Positions 1 to 6,740 of a stretch of 10,667 nucleotides of DNA are shown here, piece by piece. The DNA is from Selenomonadaceae bacterium UBA3796 (GTDB lineage: Bacteria; Bacillota; Negativicutes; Selenomonadales; Selenomonadaceae), in contig DFES01000196.1 of the NCBI GenBank assembly GCA_002369175.1, forward strand, positions 32,839 through 43,505. Reading direction: 5' to 3'. The notes beneath the pieces were generated by a model. The model searched no databases. It worked only from the letters and a program-made list of their open reading frames with translations, and was not told where the DNA came from. A program made the translations under genes and the position numbers. The first letter of the stretch is position 1. The number at the start of each line of letters is the position of its first letter.

Positions 1-762
1 TTGTTGATGTGCTGACCGCCCGCGCCGCTGGCCCGATATGTATCCACCCGTACATCCGCCATATTGATGTCCACTTCCACCGCATCATCGATTTCCGGCA
101 TGATGTCACAGGCGGAAAAAGAGGTGTGGCGACGGGCATTGGAATCAAAGGGAGATATCCGCACCAGCCGGTGAACCCCCTTTTCTGATTTCAGGAATCC
201 GTAGGCGTTATGACCTTTGATGAAGAGTGTTACGGACTTCACACCGGCCTCGTCGCCCGGCAGGAGATCCTGTGTCTCCACCGTAAAGCCGTGACGTTCT
301 GCCCAGCGTCCATACATCCTGAGGAGCATCTGCGTCCAATCCTGAGCCTCCGTGCCCCCGGCACCCGCATGAAGCTCCAGATAGGCATTGTTCGCATCGT
401 AGGGGCCGGAAAGAAGAATCTCCAACTGCAAAGACTCCAGTCCCTCCTTGATGGATGCGATCTCAGCGCGCACATCCTCCTCCACCGACGCATCCTTATC
501 CTCCATGCCCATCTCCCAGAGAGTCTGAGCATCTTCCTGCTTTGCCAAGAGAGCCTTGTACTTGTCCACACCGATTTTAAGGTCACTCAGCTCCTGATTG
601 ATTTTCTGCGCCTCTTCCGCATCATCCCAGAAGGTAGGCTCCCCCATCTTATACTCCAGTTCAGCTATCTTGTCCTCCTTGTGAGCGACGTCAAAGTGAA
701 TCCCCCATCTCGTTCAGCTTCTCCTTGAGGGCCGTCAGCTCGACCTTCCAGTCTTCCAGCAT
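1..762 (-). CDS. prfB: Peptide chain release factor 2 (RF2), 3' end cut by window edge, programmed +1 frameshift
   Basis: RF2 reads UGA and UAA stop codons and triggers hydrolysis of peptidyl-tRNA on the ribosome. Translation starts at ATG 762 and runs 23 codons to an in-frame TGA (691-693). Skipping one base there opens a second frame that continues to base 1, giving about 253 visible residues of a usual 330-370. Recognisable RF2 blocks include ELHAGAGGTEAQDW, the stop-codon recognition segment HRLVRISPFDSNARRHTSF with its SPF tripeptide, and the catalytic GGQ (bases 12-20, residues about 248-250), followed by HINN at the edge. An AAGGA ribosome site lies at 772-776, 9 bases before the ATG. 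The gene lies 60 bases downstream of rfbG on the same strand, and a likely own promoter sits in that gap. It is a core gene flanking the glycan cluster, and its sequence is visibly more GC-rich than most of the cluster. The identification is firm. Confidence 0.97.
690..706 (-). promoter_or_regulatory. prfB autoregulatory +1 frameshift site (CTT TGA C)
   Basis: On the minus strand the sequence reads GGGGG-ATTCA-CTT-TGA-C. CTT TGA C is the well-known RF2 slippery site: when RF2 is scarce the ribosome pauses at TGA, the CTT-decoding tRNA slips to TTT, and translation resumes in the +1 frame at GAC (690-692). The GGGGG run can pair with the anti-Shine-Dalgarno sequence and act as the stimulator. 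The protein frame after the shift matches RF2 at once (DVAHKEDKIAELEYKM), so this is recoding and not a sequencing error or pseudogene. The spacer from the G run to CTT is five bases; the E. coli site as I recall it has three. Confidence 0.92.
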
Positions 763-807
763 TTGATCACATCCTTACTGCTAAAAATCCATATACTAAT
801 CCCTTCT

Positions 808-836
808 ATCTTATACATATTATTACGCCCTGTCAA
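808..836 (-). promoter_or_regulatory. Candidate sigma-70 type promoter for prfB
   Basis: A perfect TTGACA lies at 831-836 inside the last codons of rfbG. Seventeen bases further on is TAAGAT (808-813), matching the -10 consensus at four of six positions. An alternative -10, TATAAG (810-815), would have a 15-base spacer. Transcription would start near base 800, leaving a short leader of about 40 bases before the prfB ATG. The 60-base gap is AT-rich and holds no hairpin that looks like a terminator, so read-through from the glycan operon is also possible. Judged by consensus match only. Confidence 0.45.
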
Positions 837-1884
837 TAAATTCGCCAATCTGTGCTTCCATCACAGATGTAATATCAGCACCGATTTGCCATGCCTTTGC
901 CCATTCGACGGTTCTGCTAACAGCTTCACGGATGTGGCATATCGGCCTCCAACCAAGTTTTTTTTGAATTTTCGAACAATCCAATTTTAAAAAATTTGCC
1001 TCATGTGCGGTCGCTATATCTACTGTCTGCCACCAAACGCCCTCTCCCCATGTATTGCAAAAGAGTGTCGCAAGTTCTCCTGTAGTCACACAATCACACT
1101 CATCCGGACCCACATTATATGAATCCGCAAACTCCTTGTGTCCAAATTGCCTTTCCCCAATCAATAGATATGCCATGATCGGATCCAAAACATGCTGATA
1201 CGGACGAATTGAGAAAGGATTGCGCACCCGGATCACTTCCCCTTTGCAGGCTGCCCTGACGCAATCGGGTATGATGCGGTTCGGCGAAAAATCACCTCCA
1301 CCGATGACATTTCCTGCACGGACGGTAGAAACCGCTACCTCCCGATCCGCAAAAAAACTTCTGCAAAAGGTGCGTGTCACAAGTTCCGAACAGCTCTTGC
1401 TGTTCGAGTATGGATCAAAACCATCCAGCCCATCATTTTCACGATAGCCCCATTCCCACTCACGATTCTCATATACCTTATCCGTGGTCACATTCACCAC
1501 GGAGCGCACACTATCCGAGCGACGGACACACTCCATAAGATTCACGGTTCCCATAACATTCGTTGCATAGGTGCCCACGGGATCACGATAACTCTCCAAG
1601 ACAATGGGCTGGGCTGCCAAATGAAATACGATCTCCGGCCGGAATTCCGCAAATACCCTTTGGAGATGGTCAAAGTCCCGAACGTCTCCCAAGCGAGAAT
1701 CCACTGCAGAAGCTATTGTCCCATCAAACAATCGTTTTCCTTCCTCCGTAGGAGATTCCAAAGAATATCCCAAGAGCCTGGCTCCTGCCATGGACAGGGT
1801 TTTCGACAACCATATCCCCTTGAACCCCGTATGGCCTGTCACCAAAACACGTTTTCCCTGATAAAAGCTCAAATCACCCATCAT
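823..1884 (-). CDS. rfbG: CDP-glucose 4,6-dehydratase
   Basis: Converts CDP-D-glucose to CDP-4-keto-6-deoxy-D-glucose, the committed step to 3,6-dideoxyhexoses; a cytosolic NAD-dependent extended SDR enzyme. The protein has 353 residues, normal for the family. The nucleotide-binding loop is TGHTGFKG (residues 16-23), the family form with a lysine before the last glycine. HLAAQP follows near residue 88, then TTDKVYEN (133-140) and the catalytic YxxxK as Y159-SNS-K163. The RPYQHVLDP segment near 217-225 is also typical of RfbG. ATG 1884 is chosen because AGGGGA lies 6 bases upstream; ATG 1881 is the next codon and cannot be excluded. It starts 34 bases after the reductase gene stops and is the last glycan gene before prfB. 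Its product is the substrate of RfbH encoded earlier in the run. An A8 tract (958-965, coding sense) sits in the 3' part. Confidence 0.95.
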   Translation of the reverse strand: MMGDLSFYQGKRVLVTGHTGFKGIWLSKTLSMAGARLLGYSLESPTEEGKRLFDGTIASAVDSRLGDVRDFDHLQRVFAEFRPEIVFHLAAQPIVLESYRDPVGTYATNVMGTVNLMECVRRSDSVRSVVNVTTDKVYENREWEWGYRENDGLDGFDPYSNSKSCSELVTRTFCRSFFADREVAVSTVRAGNVIGGGDFSPNRIIPDCVRAACKGEVIRVRNPFSIRPYQHVLDPIMAYLLIGERQFGHKEFADSYNVGPDECDCVTTGELATLFCNTWGEGVWWQTVDIATAHEANFLKLDCSKIQKKLGWRPICHIREAVSRTVEWAKAWQIGADITSVMEAQIGEFIDRA

Positions 1885-1918
1885 GACTCATCCCCTGCCC
1901 TACATCCCGCACACCGTT

Positions 1919-2785
1919 CTACATGAGTTCCCTGTGTTTCCGTTCCCATCCGGGCAATATGGATCCGTCACTCCACGGTACCATGACCTCACGATTGCGA
2001 TACGGCCTGCCGCCCCATTCGATGGAAAGTTTTTTTCCACAAAGTCCTTCATAGCGCTTTACCAATTCTCTCAAGGAAATGGCCTGGCCCGCAGATACCG
2101 CATAAGTTCCGCATAAATCAAACCTTTCCTCCATCAGATACTTCATGGCCAGAAGAAAAGCCTCCACAACATCCTCCACATGAACATAATCTATCTTCTG
2201 TTCTCCAGGTGACATGGAAAGTGTTTCTCCTGTCTTTGAAATCTGCTCCAAAAGTGCCAAGAGTTTTTTCCTTCGATCTCCAGGCCCATAAGTATCAAAA
2301 AGCTTTAAAACAAAGGCGTGCATCCCGAAACTCTCGACATAATATTGCAAAATTGCTTCAAATGCCTGCTTCGATGCAGCATACAGGTTCACCGGACTGT
2401 ATACCGCATTTTGATAGTTCTGCCAAGCCGTCCCGGCCTGTATGAATTTATGGATTCCATATCGGCTCATGGCATCCAACAGCTTCGTCCCAAAGGTAAC
2501 ATTGCTATCAACCAAGGCCTCAATATCTTCATAAGAATGTTGCGATAAAAACAAGGAAGCCAAATGGATCACCAAATCAGGATTGGATTTCTCCATGATT
2601 CTGGGTAAACTATTCTCATTTGTATGCACATGAAACATCACATGTTTTCGAATATCATCCGAGAGAACCTCCAGCTGGGATGATGGCCGAACAATTGCAT
2701 GTATTTCCCAATATTCCTTCAACAAACGTTCCGCCAAATGACTTCCTATAAATCCCGTGATACCCGTCAGCAACACTTTATTCAT
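1919..2785 (-). CDS. Extended-SDR NAD(P)-dependent sugar epimerase/reductase, probably the terminal CDP-4-keto-3,6-dideoxyhexose reductase
   Basis: A 288-residue extended SDR protein. Visible motifs are the Rossmann loop TGITGFIGSHL (residues 7-17), HLAS near 74, the active-site threonine in QAGTAWQNY (T119), and the catalytic pair Y135-AAS-K139 inside PVNLYAASKQAFE. The WQ after the active-site threonine, the NLYAASKQAFE stretch and DTYGPGD followed by RRKK resemble CDP-abequose/paratose synthases and related 4-ketoreductases as I remember them, more than UDP-glucose 4-epimerases. With RfbG and RfbH nearby, the likely job is reduction of the C4 keto group of a CDP-3,6-dideoxyhexulose (RfbJ, RfbS or AscF role). 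Family is firm; exact product and stereochemistry are inference. It begins 12 bases after the glycosyltransferase stop, with an AGGA-type ribosome site about 9 bases before the ATG. The length is slightly short for extended SDRs. Confidence 0.8.
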   Translation of the reverse strand: MNKVLLTGITGFIGSHLAERLLKEYWEIHAIVRPSSQLEVLSDDIRKHVMFHVHTNENSLPRIMEKSNPDLVIHLASLFLSQHSYEDIEALVDSNVTFGTKLLDAMSRYGIHKFIQAGTAWQNYQNAVYSPVNLYAASKQAFEAILQYYVESFGMHAFVLKLFDTYGPGDRRKKLLALLEQISKTGETLSMSPGEQKIDYVHVEDVVEAFLLAMKYLMEERFDLCGTYAVSAGQAISLRELVKRYEGLCGKKLSIEWGGRPYRNREVMVPWSDGSILPGWERKHRELM

Positions 2786-2797
2786 ATAGCTCGTTCC

Positions 2798-4072
2798 TCA
2801 TAACGACTGCAACTTCATTTTCCAAGCCCGCAAGATTTGATCCTCAGGATACATGCGGGAAAAATGATGTAATGAACTCTTATTCTCTTCCCTTAAGATA
2901 TAAGGCAAAGACGATGTCACAGAAAAGTTTTCCTTCCAATCCGGCGTCAGGCAGGAGAGAAAGAATTCATATGGGCGAGTTCCAAAAACATGCCGGAAAT
3001 CAAAGACTCTTTTTTCCAAAAGCATGACCTGGTCATATATCCCGTGCAAGGAATTCACCGTATGTTCTACAGAAAAATTTTTTAAAACATATTCCCGGGC
3101 ATTTCGTCCCAAACGCTTCCGTTCTTCCGGATGGGAATAAAGATATCGAACCGCCCGTTCATATTCTTTCACACCATTGACTAAAAGACCCGTTTTCCCA
3201 TGCTGCACCAGATACTTTTCAGCGCATTGATTCAGGCATACCACCGGAAGTTCCAATGCCATAGCTTCCAGCAGGGCATTTTCTGTCGTTCCGAAATGCG
3301 TAGGATTCAACAAATACCCAAACACATCCATATGGGAAAGTTCCTGTTCCACATCATTGACATAACCGACAAAATGAACTTTGTCCTCCATTCCGCATGT
3401 CCTTGCCTGTTCCAGGAGAACCTTCTCATTGCTTCTGTCCCCCACCAGGCGAAACTGTACTCCATCTATATCCTGTATGGCATGACAATATTCCATGTAA
3501 TCCGGATGCATTTTGGAAAAAGACTGGGTTCCCATGTACCCTACACAAAAGATATCCGTATCTCTTTTTTCAGTTCTCGGAGTCATATCATCAAATCCGC
3601 CGGAGCTATTGACAACGGCACAGGATTTCCTTGCCCAAGTTCTCGTCTCTTCCTCCCAGTAAGGATTATCCAAGGAATAGTATGAAGTAAAGATAAATTT
3701 CTGTGGTATGTGCAACAGCGCAGGCGGTATATATGGATAGAAACACCCGGAAATATGGCTCCAGATCACAAGCCGCATCGGGTGCGACGGAAAATCTGCC
3801 AGCCACCCGCACATCATTGGATGATGCCACCACTCCACCTGGACAATATCCGCCTCATCCATTGCCGAAAGAATCTCCTCCTTGTTATTTGCCACTGCTA
3901 CGTCCACATGATGCCTGCGGCAAATCTCGATGAAATTCATCTTTTCCGGTTTCTCCAGCAATAGAATTTTATGATGATACGCCGAGTCTTTTTTTTGAGC
4001 ATAGGAGGAAATACCCGCTAGAACCTTTCCTACACCGCCCCCCATATGCGTCGTAATGTGCAAGATATTCAC
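2798..4072 (-). CDS. GT4-like glycosyltransferase with a C-terminal extension
   Basis: Predicted cytosolic GT-B glycosyltransferase of 424 residues that would transfer a sugar from a nucleotide donor to a growing surface glycan. The N-terminal half has the glycine-rich loop HMGGGVGKVL (residues 9-18). The C-terminal donor half begins near FCVGYMGTQSF and includes VHFVGYVND, the ALLEAMALELPVV block (256-268) and GKTGLLVNG. The usual EX7E pair is imperfect: E259 is present, but G251 occupies the first position, with E254 nearby. Residues from about 345 form a charged, aromatic-rich tail beyond the normal fold. The GTG start at 4072 is chosen because GGAGG (4080-4084) lies 7 bases upstream and the protein then opens directly into the first beta strand, MNILHITTH. 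The open frame continues upstream to 4234, but only by overlapping the epimerase gene. Acceptor and donor are unknown. Confidence 0.85.
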   Translation of the reverse strand: MNILHITTHMGGGVGKVLAGISSYAQKKDSAYHHKILLLEKPEKMNFIEICRRHHVDVAVANNKEEILSAMDEADIVQVEWWHHPMMCGWLADFPSHPMRLVIWSHISGCFYPYIPPALLHIPQKFIFTSYYSLDNPYWEEETRTWARKSCAVVNSSGGFDDMTPRTEKRDTDIFCVGYMGTQSFSKMHPDYMEYCHAIQDIDGVQFRLVGDRSNEKVLLEQARTCGMEDKVHFVGYVNDVEQELSHMDVFGYLLNPTHFGTTENALLEAMALELPVVCLNQCAEKYLVQHGKTGLLVNGVKEYERAVRYLYSHPEERKRLGRNAREYVLKNFSVEHTVNSLHGIYDQVMLLEKRVFDFRHVFGTRPYEFFLSCLTPDWKENFSVTSSLPYILREENKSSLHHFSRMYPEDQILRAWKMKLQSL

Positions 4073-4079
4073 CGATTCG

Positions 4080-4084
4080 CCTCC
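4080..4084 (-). promoter_or_regulatory. Ribosome binding site that fixes the glycosyltransferase GTG start
   Basis: The minus strand reads GGAGG, then seven bases, then GTG at 4072. It lies in the 28-base gap after the epimerase stop codon. No comparable site precedes the upstream in-frame ATG at 4234, which lies deep in the epimerase gene. Confidence 0.75.
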
Positions 4085-4100
4085 ATTCTGGCGGATTTCC

Positions 4101-4658
4101 TTAAAACGGTGTTTCAAATTCTGACAGGCGCACAAAATTTTGATCCCGTTCCGATAAAATAGGATTCTCACAAGGCCAGGGAATTCCGGCCGAATCCCAA
4201 CGGATACCCGTATCATATTCCCTGTCATAGACATGAGTTACCTTATACATCATGACCACCGGATCACTCAAAGTATAAAATCCATGCGCCATTCCTTCCG
4301 GAAGATAAAACATATTTCCTTTTTCGCCGTCCAATACAACAAAATGAAACTTCCCATAATCCGGAGAGCTTTTGCGCAAATCCAATGCAACATCCCATAC
4401 TTTCCCACAAACGCAATACACCAGTTTCGCACATGCAGCAGGCGGCGTTTGAAAATGCAGTCCCCGCAGAACATTCTTCGAAGAAATGGAATGATATGCT
4501 TCATGAAACAAGGTCGGCAAGCCGAATTCCTGAAAGGACTCCATGTGAAAGGTCTTGACAAATGCCCCACGGGAATCCTTGCGCACCACCGGCTGAATTT
4601 CATAACAGCCCTTCAGTTTTGTCTCCTTGCATTCAAATAAACCGTTGCGATCTTTCAT
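4101..4658 (-). CDS. RmlC-type cupin sugar epimerase (dTDP-4-dehydrorhamnose 3,5-epimerase family), probably acting on a CDP-keto-deoxyhexose
   Basis: A 185-residue single-domain cupin of the RmlC family, which epimerises 4-keto sugars through a His/Asp dyad and a tyrosine acid. Seen here: LRGLHFQ with the base H68, KLVYC, GKVWDVALDLRKSSPDYGKF (residues 75-94), YLPEGMAHGFYTLSD with H125, MMYKVT with Y138, Y144, and D172 in LSERDQ, which would pair with H68. Length and motifs are standard, so it should be active. No rmlA, rmlB or rmlD accompanies it; the neighbours are rfbH and rfbG. The likely substrate is therefore a CDP-4-keto-3,6-dideoxy sugar, with epimerisation at C5 as in AscE of the ascarylose pathway. 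That substrate is inference; the family is certain. The ATG overlaps the rfbH stop as ATGA (4655-4658), which suggests translational coupling. Confidence 0.9.
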   Translation of the reverse strand: MKDRNGLFECKETKLKGCYEIQPVVRKDSRGAFVKTFHMESFQEFGLPTLFHEAYHSISSKNVLRGLHFQTPPAACAKLVYCVCGKVWDVALDLRKSSPDYGKFHFVVLDGEKGNMFYLPEGMAHGFYTLSDPVVMMYKVTHVYDREYDTGIRWDSAGIPWPCENPILSERDQNFVRLSEFETPF

Positions 4659-5977
4659 GCTACCGCCTCATGAATTTTCTTTATCATATAATCCAACATC
4701 TCATCCGTCATGCCCGGGTATACCCCGATCCAGAAAGTATCCCGCATAATACGATCCGTATTTGTCAGACTCCCAACCACGCGGTAACCCATCTCACGCT
4801 TTCTCATGTCATCAAAACATGGATGCTTGACAAGATTGCCGGCAAACAGCATTCTGGTCTGAATCCCATGAGATTCAAGGCAGCGAACCACTATGCTCCG
4901 CTCCACGCCATTGCGGCAAGTGAGCAGAAATCCGAACCAACTAGGGGAAGAATTCGGACAAGGTTCCGGCAAGATAAATTTGTCCGCCAAGTCCCTTAGC
5001 CCTTCATACAATCTCTGGAAATTCTCTTTCCTACGCTTTACAAAACCGGGCAATTTCCTAAGCTGTGCGCACCCAACGGCTGCCTGCATGTCCGTAACCT
5101 TCAAGTTGTAACCAAAATGGGAATAGACATATTTATGATCATATCCTTCGGGAAGTTCACCATATTGTCCATCAAAACGATGACCGCAGAAATTGTCCTG
5201 CCCGGAAGCACACACACAATCACGTCCCCAGTCACGGAAAGAACGTACAATTTTATGAAGAAGCGCATTGTTCGTATAGACCGCACCGCCTTCCCCCATG
5301 GTCATGTGATGGGGCGGATAAAAACTCGATGTTCCTATATCACCAAAGGTTCCGGTAAATTTCTCTTCCCCGTTCCATCTATATTTCGAACCAAGTGCGT
5401 CACAATTATCTTCAATCAGCCACAAGCCATATCTGTCACAAAAGTCCTTCACAGCCTTAATGTCAAATGGATTTCCCAACGTGTGTGCCAGCATGACAGC
5501 CTTTGTCCTTTTGGAAACCGCATCCTCAAGTTTTGACACATCAATATTGTATTGAGGAACGGAAACATCCACAAAAACAGGAACTGCACTATAATTCAGA
5601 ATAGGAGAAACCGTCGTGGGAAATCCTGCCGCCACAGTAATAACCTCATCGCCTCGCTCCACGCGCCGCTCTCCCAACAGAGGAGAGGTCAAAGCCATAA
5701 ACGCCAGAAGGTTCGCTGATGAGCCGGAATTCACAACAGAGCAAAATTTTGTATGCAAATACTGTGAGAACTTCTCCTCGAATTCTTTTGCGTAACGACC
5801 GGCGGTCAACCAGAATTCCAGTGCACTATCGACAAGGTTTACCATTTCCTCATGATCGTAAACACGAGATGCATATGGAATACGGTCACCCTCATGAAAC
5901 TCCTTGGACACGAAGCAAGATTTATGGTATTGTTCCACTAATTGTAAAATTTCCTTTTTCAAGTCTTCCTGTAGCAC
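4655..5977 (-). CDS. rfbH: CDP-6-deoxy-L-threo-D-glycero-4-hexulose-3-dehydrase (E1), RfbH
   Basis: PMP- and [2Fe-2S]-dependent enzyme that removes the C3 hydroxyl of CDP-4-keto-6-deoxyglucose, the signature step of 3,6-dideoxyhexose synthesis. It is an aspartate-aminotransferase-fold protein of 440 residues, the normal size. SGSSANL (84-90) and IEDNCDALG (188-196) fit the cofactor site. In SFYPPHHMTMGEGG (218-231) histidines H223/H224 stand where aminotransferases have the PLP lysine, the E1 hallmark. Cluster cysteines are C192, C254, C256 and C264 (C-V-C and CX7C spacing in the last three). YSHFGYNLKVTDMQAA (285-300) is also E1-like. The GTG at 5977 is chosen over upstream starts because it has an 8-base Shine-Dalgarno match; the alternatives at 6010 (GTG) and 6001 (ATG) have none. 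E1 normally needs an E3 ferredoxin-type reductase, which is not in the window. It overlaps the epimerase gene by 4 bases. Confidence 0.95.
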   Translation of the reverse strand: MLQEDLKKEILQLVEQYHKSCFVSKEFHEGDRIPYASRVYDHEEMVNLVDSALEFWLTAGRYAKEFEEKFSQYLHTKFCSVVNSGSSANLLAFMALTSPLLGERRVERGDEVITVAAGFPTTVSPILNYSAVPVFVDVSVPQYNIDVSKLEDAVSKRTKAVMLAHTLGNPFDIKAVKDFCDRYGLWLIEDNCDALGSKYRWNGEEKFTGTFGDIGTSSFYPPHHMTMGEGGAVYTNNALLHKIVRSFRDWGRDCVCASGQDNFCGHRFDGQYGELPEGYDHKYVYSHFGYNLKVTDMQAAVGCAQLRKLPGFVKRRKENFQRLYEGLRDLADKFILPEPCPNSSPSWFGFLLTCRNGVERSIVVRCLESHGIQTRMLFAGNLVKHPCFDDMRKREMGYRVVGSLTNTDRIMRDTFWIGVYPGMTDEMLDYMIKKIHEAVA

Positions 5978-5983
5978 TTCAGA

Positions 5984-5991
5984 ATCACCTC
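5984..5991 (-). promoter_or_regulatory. Very strong ribosome binding site for rfbH
   Basis: GAGGTGAT on the minus strand is an 8-base match to the complement of the 16S rRNA tail, placed 6 bases before GTG 5977. It decides the rfbH start. It sits in the 86-base gap after the HD-domain gene, the largest gap inside the glycan run. Confidence 0.8.
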
Positions 5992-6053
5992 GCCCCTTCA
6001 TATCTATCACTGCAGGATTTTTTACCTATCAAAAATCGAAGTATTAGGATAAT

Positions 6054-6081
6054 AGCATATCCCTCACCCGCCTGTTTCCAA
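6054..6081 (-). promoter_or_regulatory. Weak candidate promoter between the HD gene and rfbH
   Basis: TTGGAA (6076-6081) and TATGCT (6054-6059) are separated by 16 bases, each matching consensus at four of six positions. TATTAT (6049-6054) is a better -10 but would have a 21-base spacer. The gap to rfbH is the longest in the glycan run (86 bases) and AT-rich, so an internal promoter for the dideoxyhexose genes is possible but unproven. No terminator hairpin was seen there. Confidence 0.2.
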
Positions 6082-6690
6082 AAAGCAATCCGGTACCTCT
6101 ACAAGCACCCTCAATCCCAAGGCATCTTCCACGCTGCATCCCATAGCTGCTTCCAGTTCAGCCTTGATAGAAAACAGCTTTTCCCACCTGGCCACAGTAT
6201 TTTCCGCATCAAAACCATATCGAAGCACAATATCCACCATGCGCTTTTCCAAAGTGACAATTCCCTCCGGCAAGGCAATATTATCGCAGAATTGAATCAG
6301 CTTATCATACGAGTCATATTCTATCTTCTGCAGATAATTATCTAAAAACACATACTCATCTTGCGTACAGTCCCACACACCGGTCACCGCATGGATGTCC
6401 TGCACGGGAAAGGAATGTGTCAGGCAAATACGAGCAGCATCCGGATAACCCTCATCCATCAGAAAGTGGTATCCCTCAAAAATATGGCGAATTTGCATGG
6501 ATTGATCACCAAAAGCCCGTCCAATGTCATGCAATAATCCATAGCTCCCAGCCAATTCTGCCTCCATCCATGGTATTTTTTTTGCAAGCAAGAATGCTGC
6601 CATCCCAGCAGATCGACAATGCCCCACCCAAAATGTACCGTTACACTTTTCTTCCGCCTTCTTCAAATATGTCACTGCTCGTTTTAGCAT
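6064..6690 (-). CDS. HD-domain protein, putative metal-dependent phosphohydrolase
   Basis: A predicted soluble, mostly helical HD-superfamily protein of 208 residues; relatives hydrolyse phosphate esters of nucleotides or other small molecules, or use iron for oxygenase chemistry. Candidate metal ligands appear in order: H24 (VGHCRSAGM), the H54-D55 doublet (LLHDIGRAFG), H69 (RHIFEGYHF), H92 (LTHSFP) and D126 (QFCDNIAL). The extra histidines H69 and H92 suit a two-metal site. The substrate is unknown. Its place between the FkbM gene and rfbH suggests clearing or remodelling of a sugar phosphate or nucleotide intermediate, but this is context only. ATG 6690 is preferred; AAGGA lies 13 bases upstream, longer than ideal. 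A TTG at 6744 overlapping the previous stop codon (TTGA) would add 18 mostly polar residues and cannot be ruled out. An A8 tract (6576-6583) lies in the coding strand. Confidence 0.8.
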   Translation of the reverse strand: MLKRAVTYLKKAEEKCNGTFWVGHCRSAGMAAFLLAKKIPWMEAELAGSYGLLHDIGRAFGDQSMQIRHIFEGYHFLMDEGYPDAARICLTHSFPVQDIHAVTGVWDCTQDEYVFLDNYLQKIEYDSYDKLIQFCDNIALPEGIVTLEKRMVDIVLRYGFDAENTVARWEKLFSIKAELEAAMGCSVEDALGLRVLVEVPDCFLETGG

Positions 6691-6740
6691 TTTCTTTTCT
6701 TGTTCCTTCCCATTTAGAGATTTATAGCATGCGGAACCAA

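Noticed and set aside
239..586. Minus-strand open frame of 115 codons inside prfB
   Set aside because: It is a shifted frame of prfB; the residues show no family similarity, whereas the adjacent frame reads RF2 without interruption.
668..690. AAGGAGGA just downstream of the prfB frameshift stop, as a possible internal ribosome site
   Set aside because: It encodes Lys-Glu-Asp within the conserved RF2 N-terminal region and no ATG or GTG follows at a usable distance in frame.
210..728. Plus-strand open frame of 172 codons opposite prfB
   Set aside because: It lies fully antisense to the well-conserved RF2 coding sequence, has no recognisable domain, and long antisense frames are expected in GC-rich coding DNA.
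4073..4234. Upstream 54-codon extension of the glycosyltransferase
   Set aside because: It would overlap the end of the epimerase gene by over 130 bases; the GTG at 4072 has a strong ribosome site and begins at the first strand of the fold.
4101..4658. dTDP-rhamnose biosynthesis role for the RmlC-type epimerase
   Set aside because: No rmlA, rmlB or rmlD is nearby, while rfbG and rfbH flank it, so a CDP-sugar substrate fits better. Not excluded.
5978..6010. Upstream rfbH starts (GTG 6010, ATG 6001)
   Set aside because: Neither has a ribosome site, and using them would bury the 8-base Shine-Dalgarno match inside the gene.
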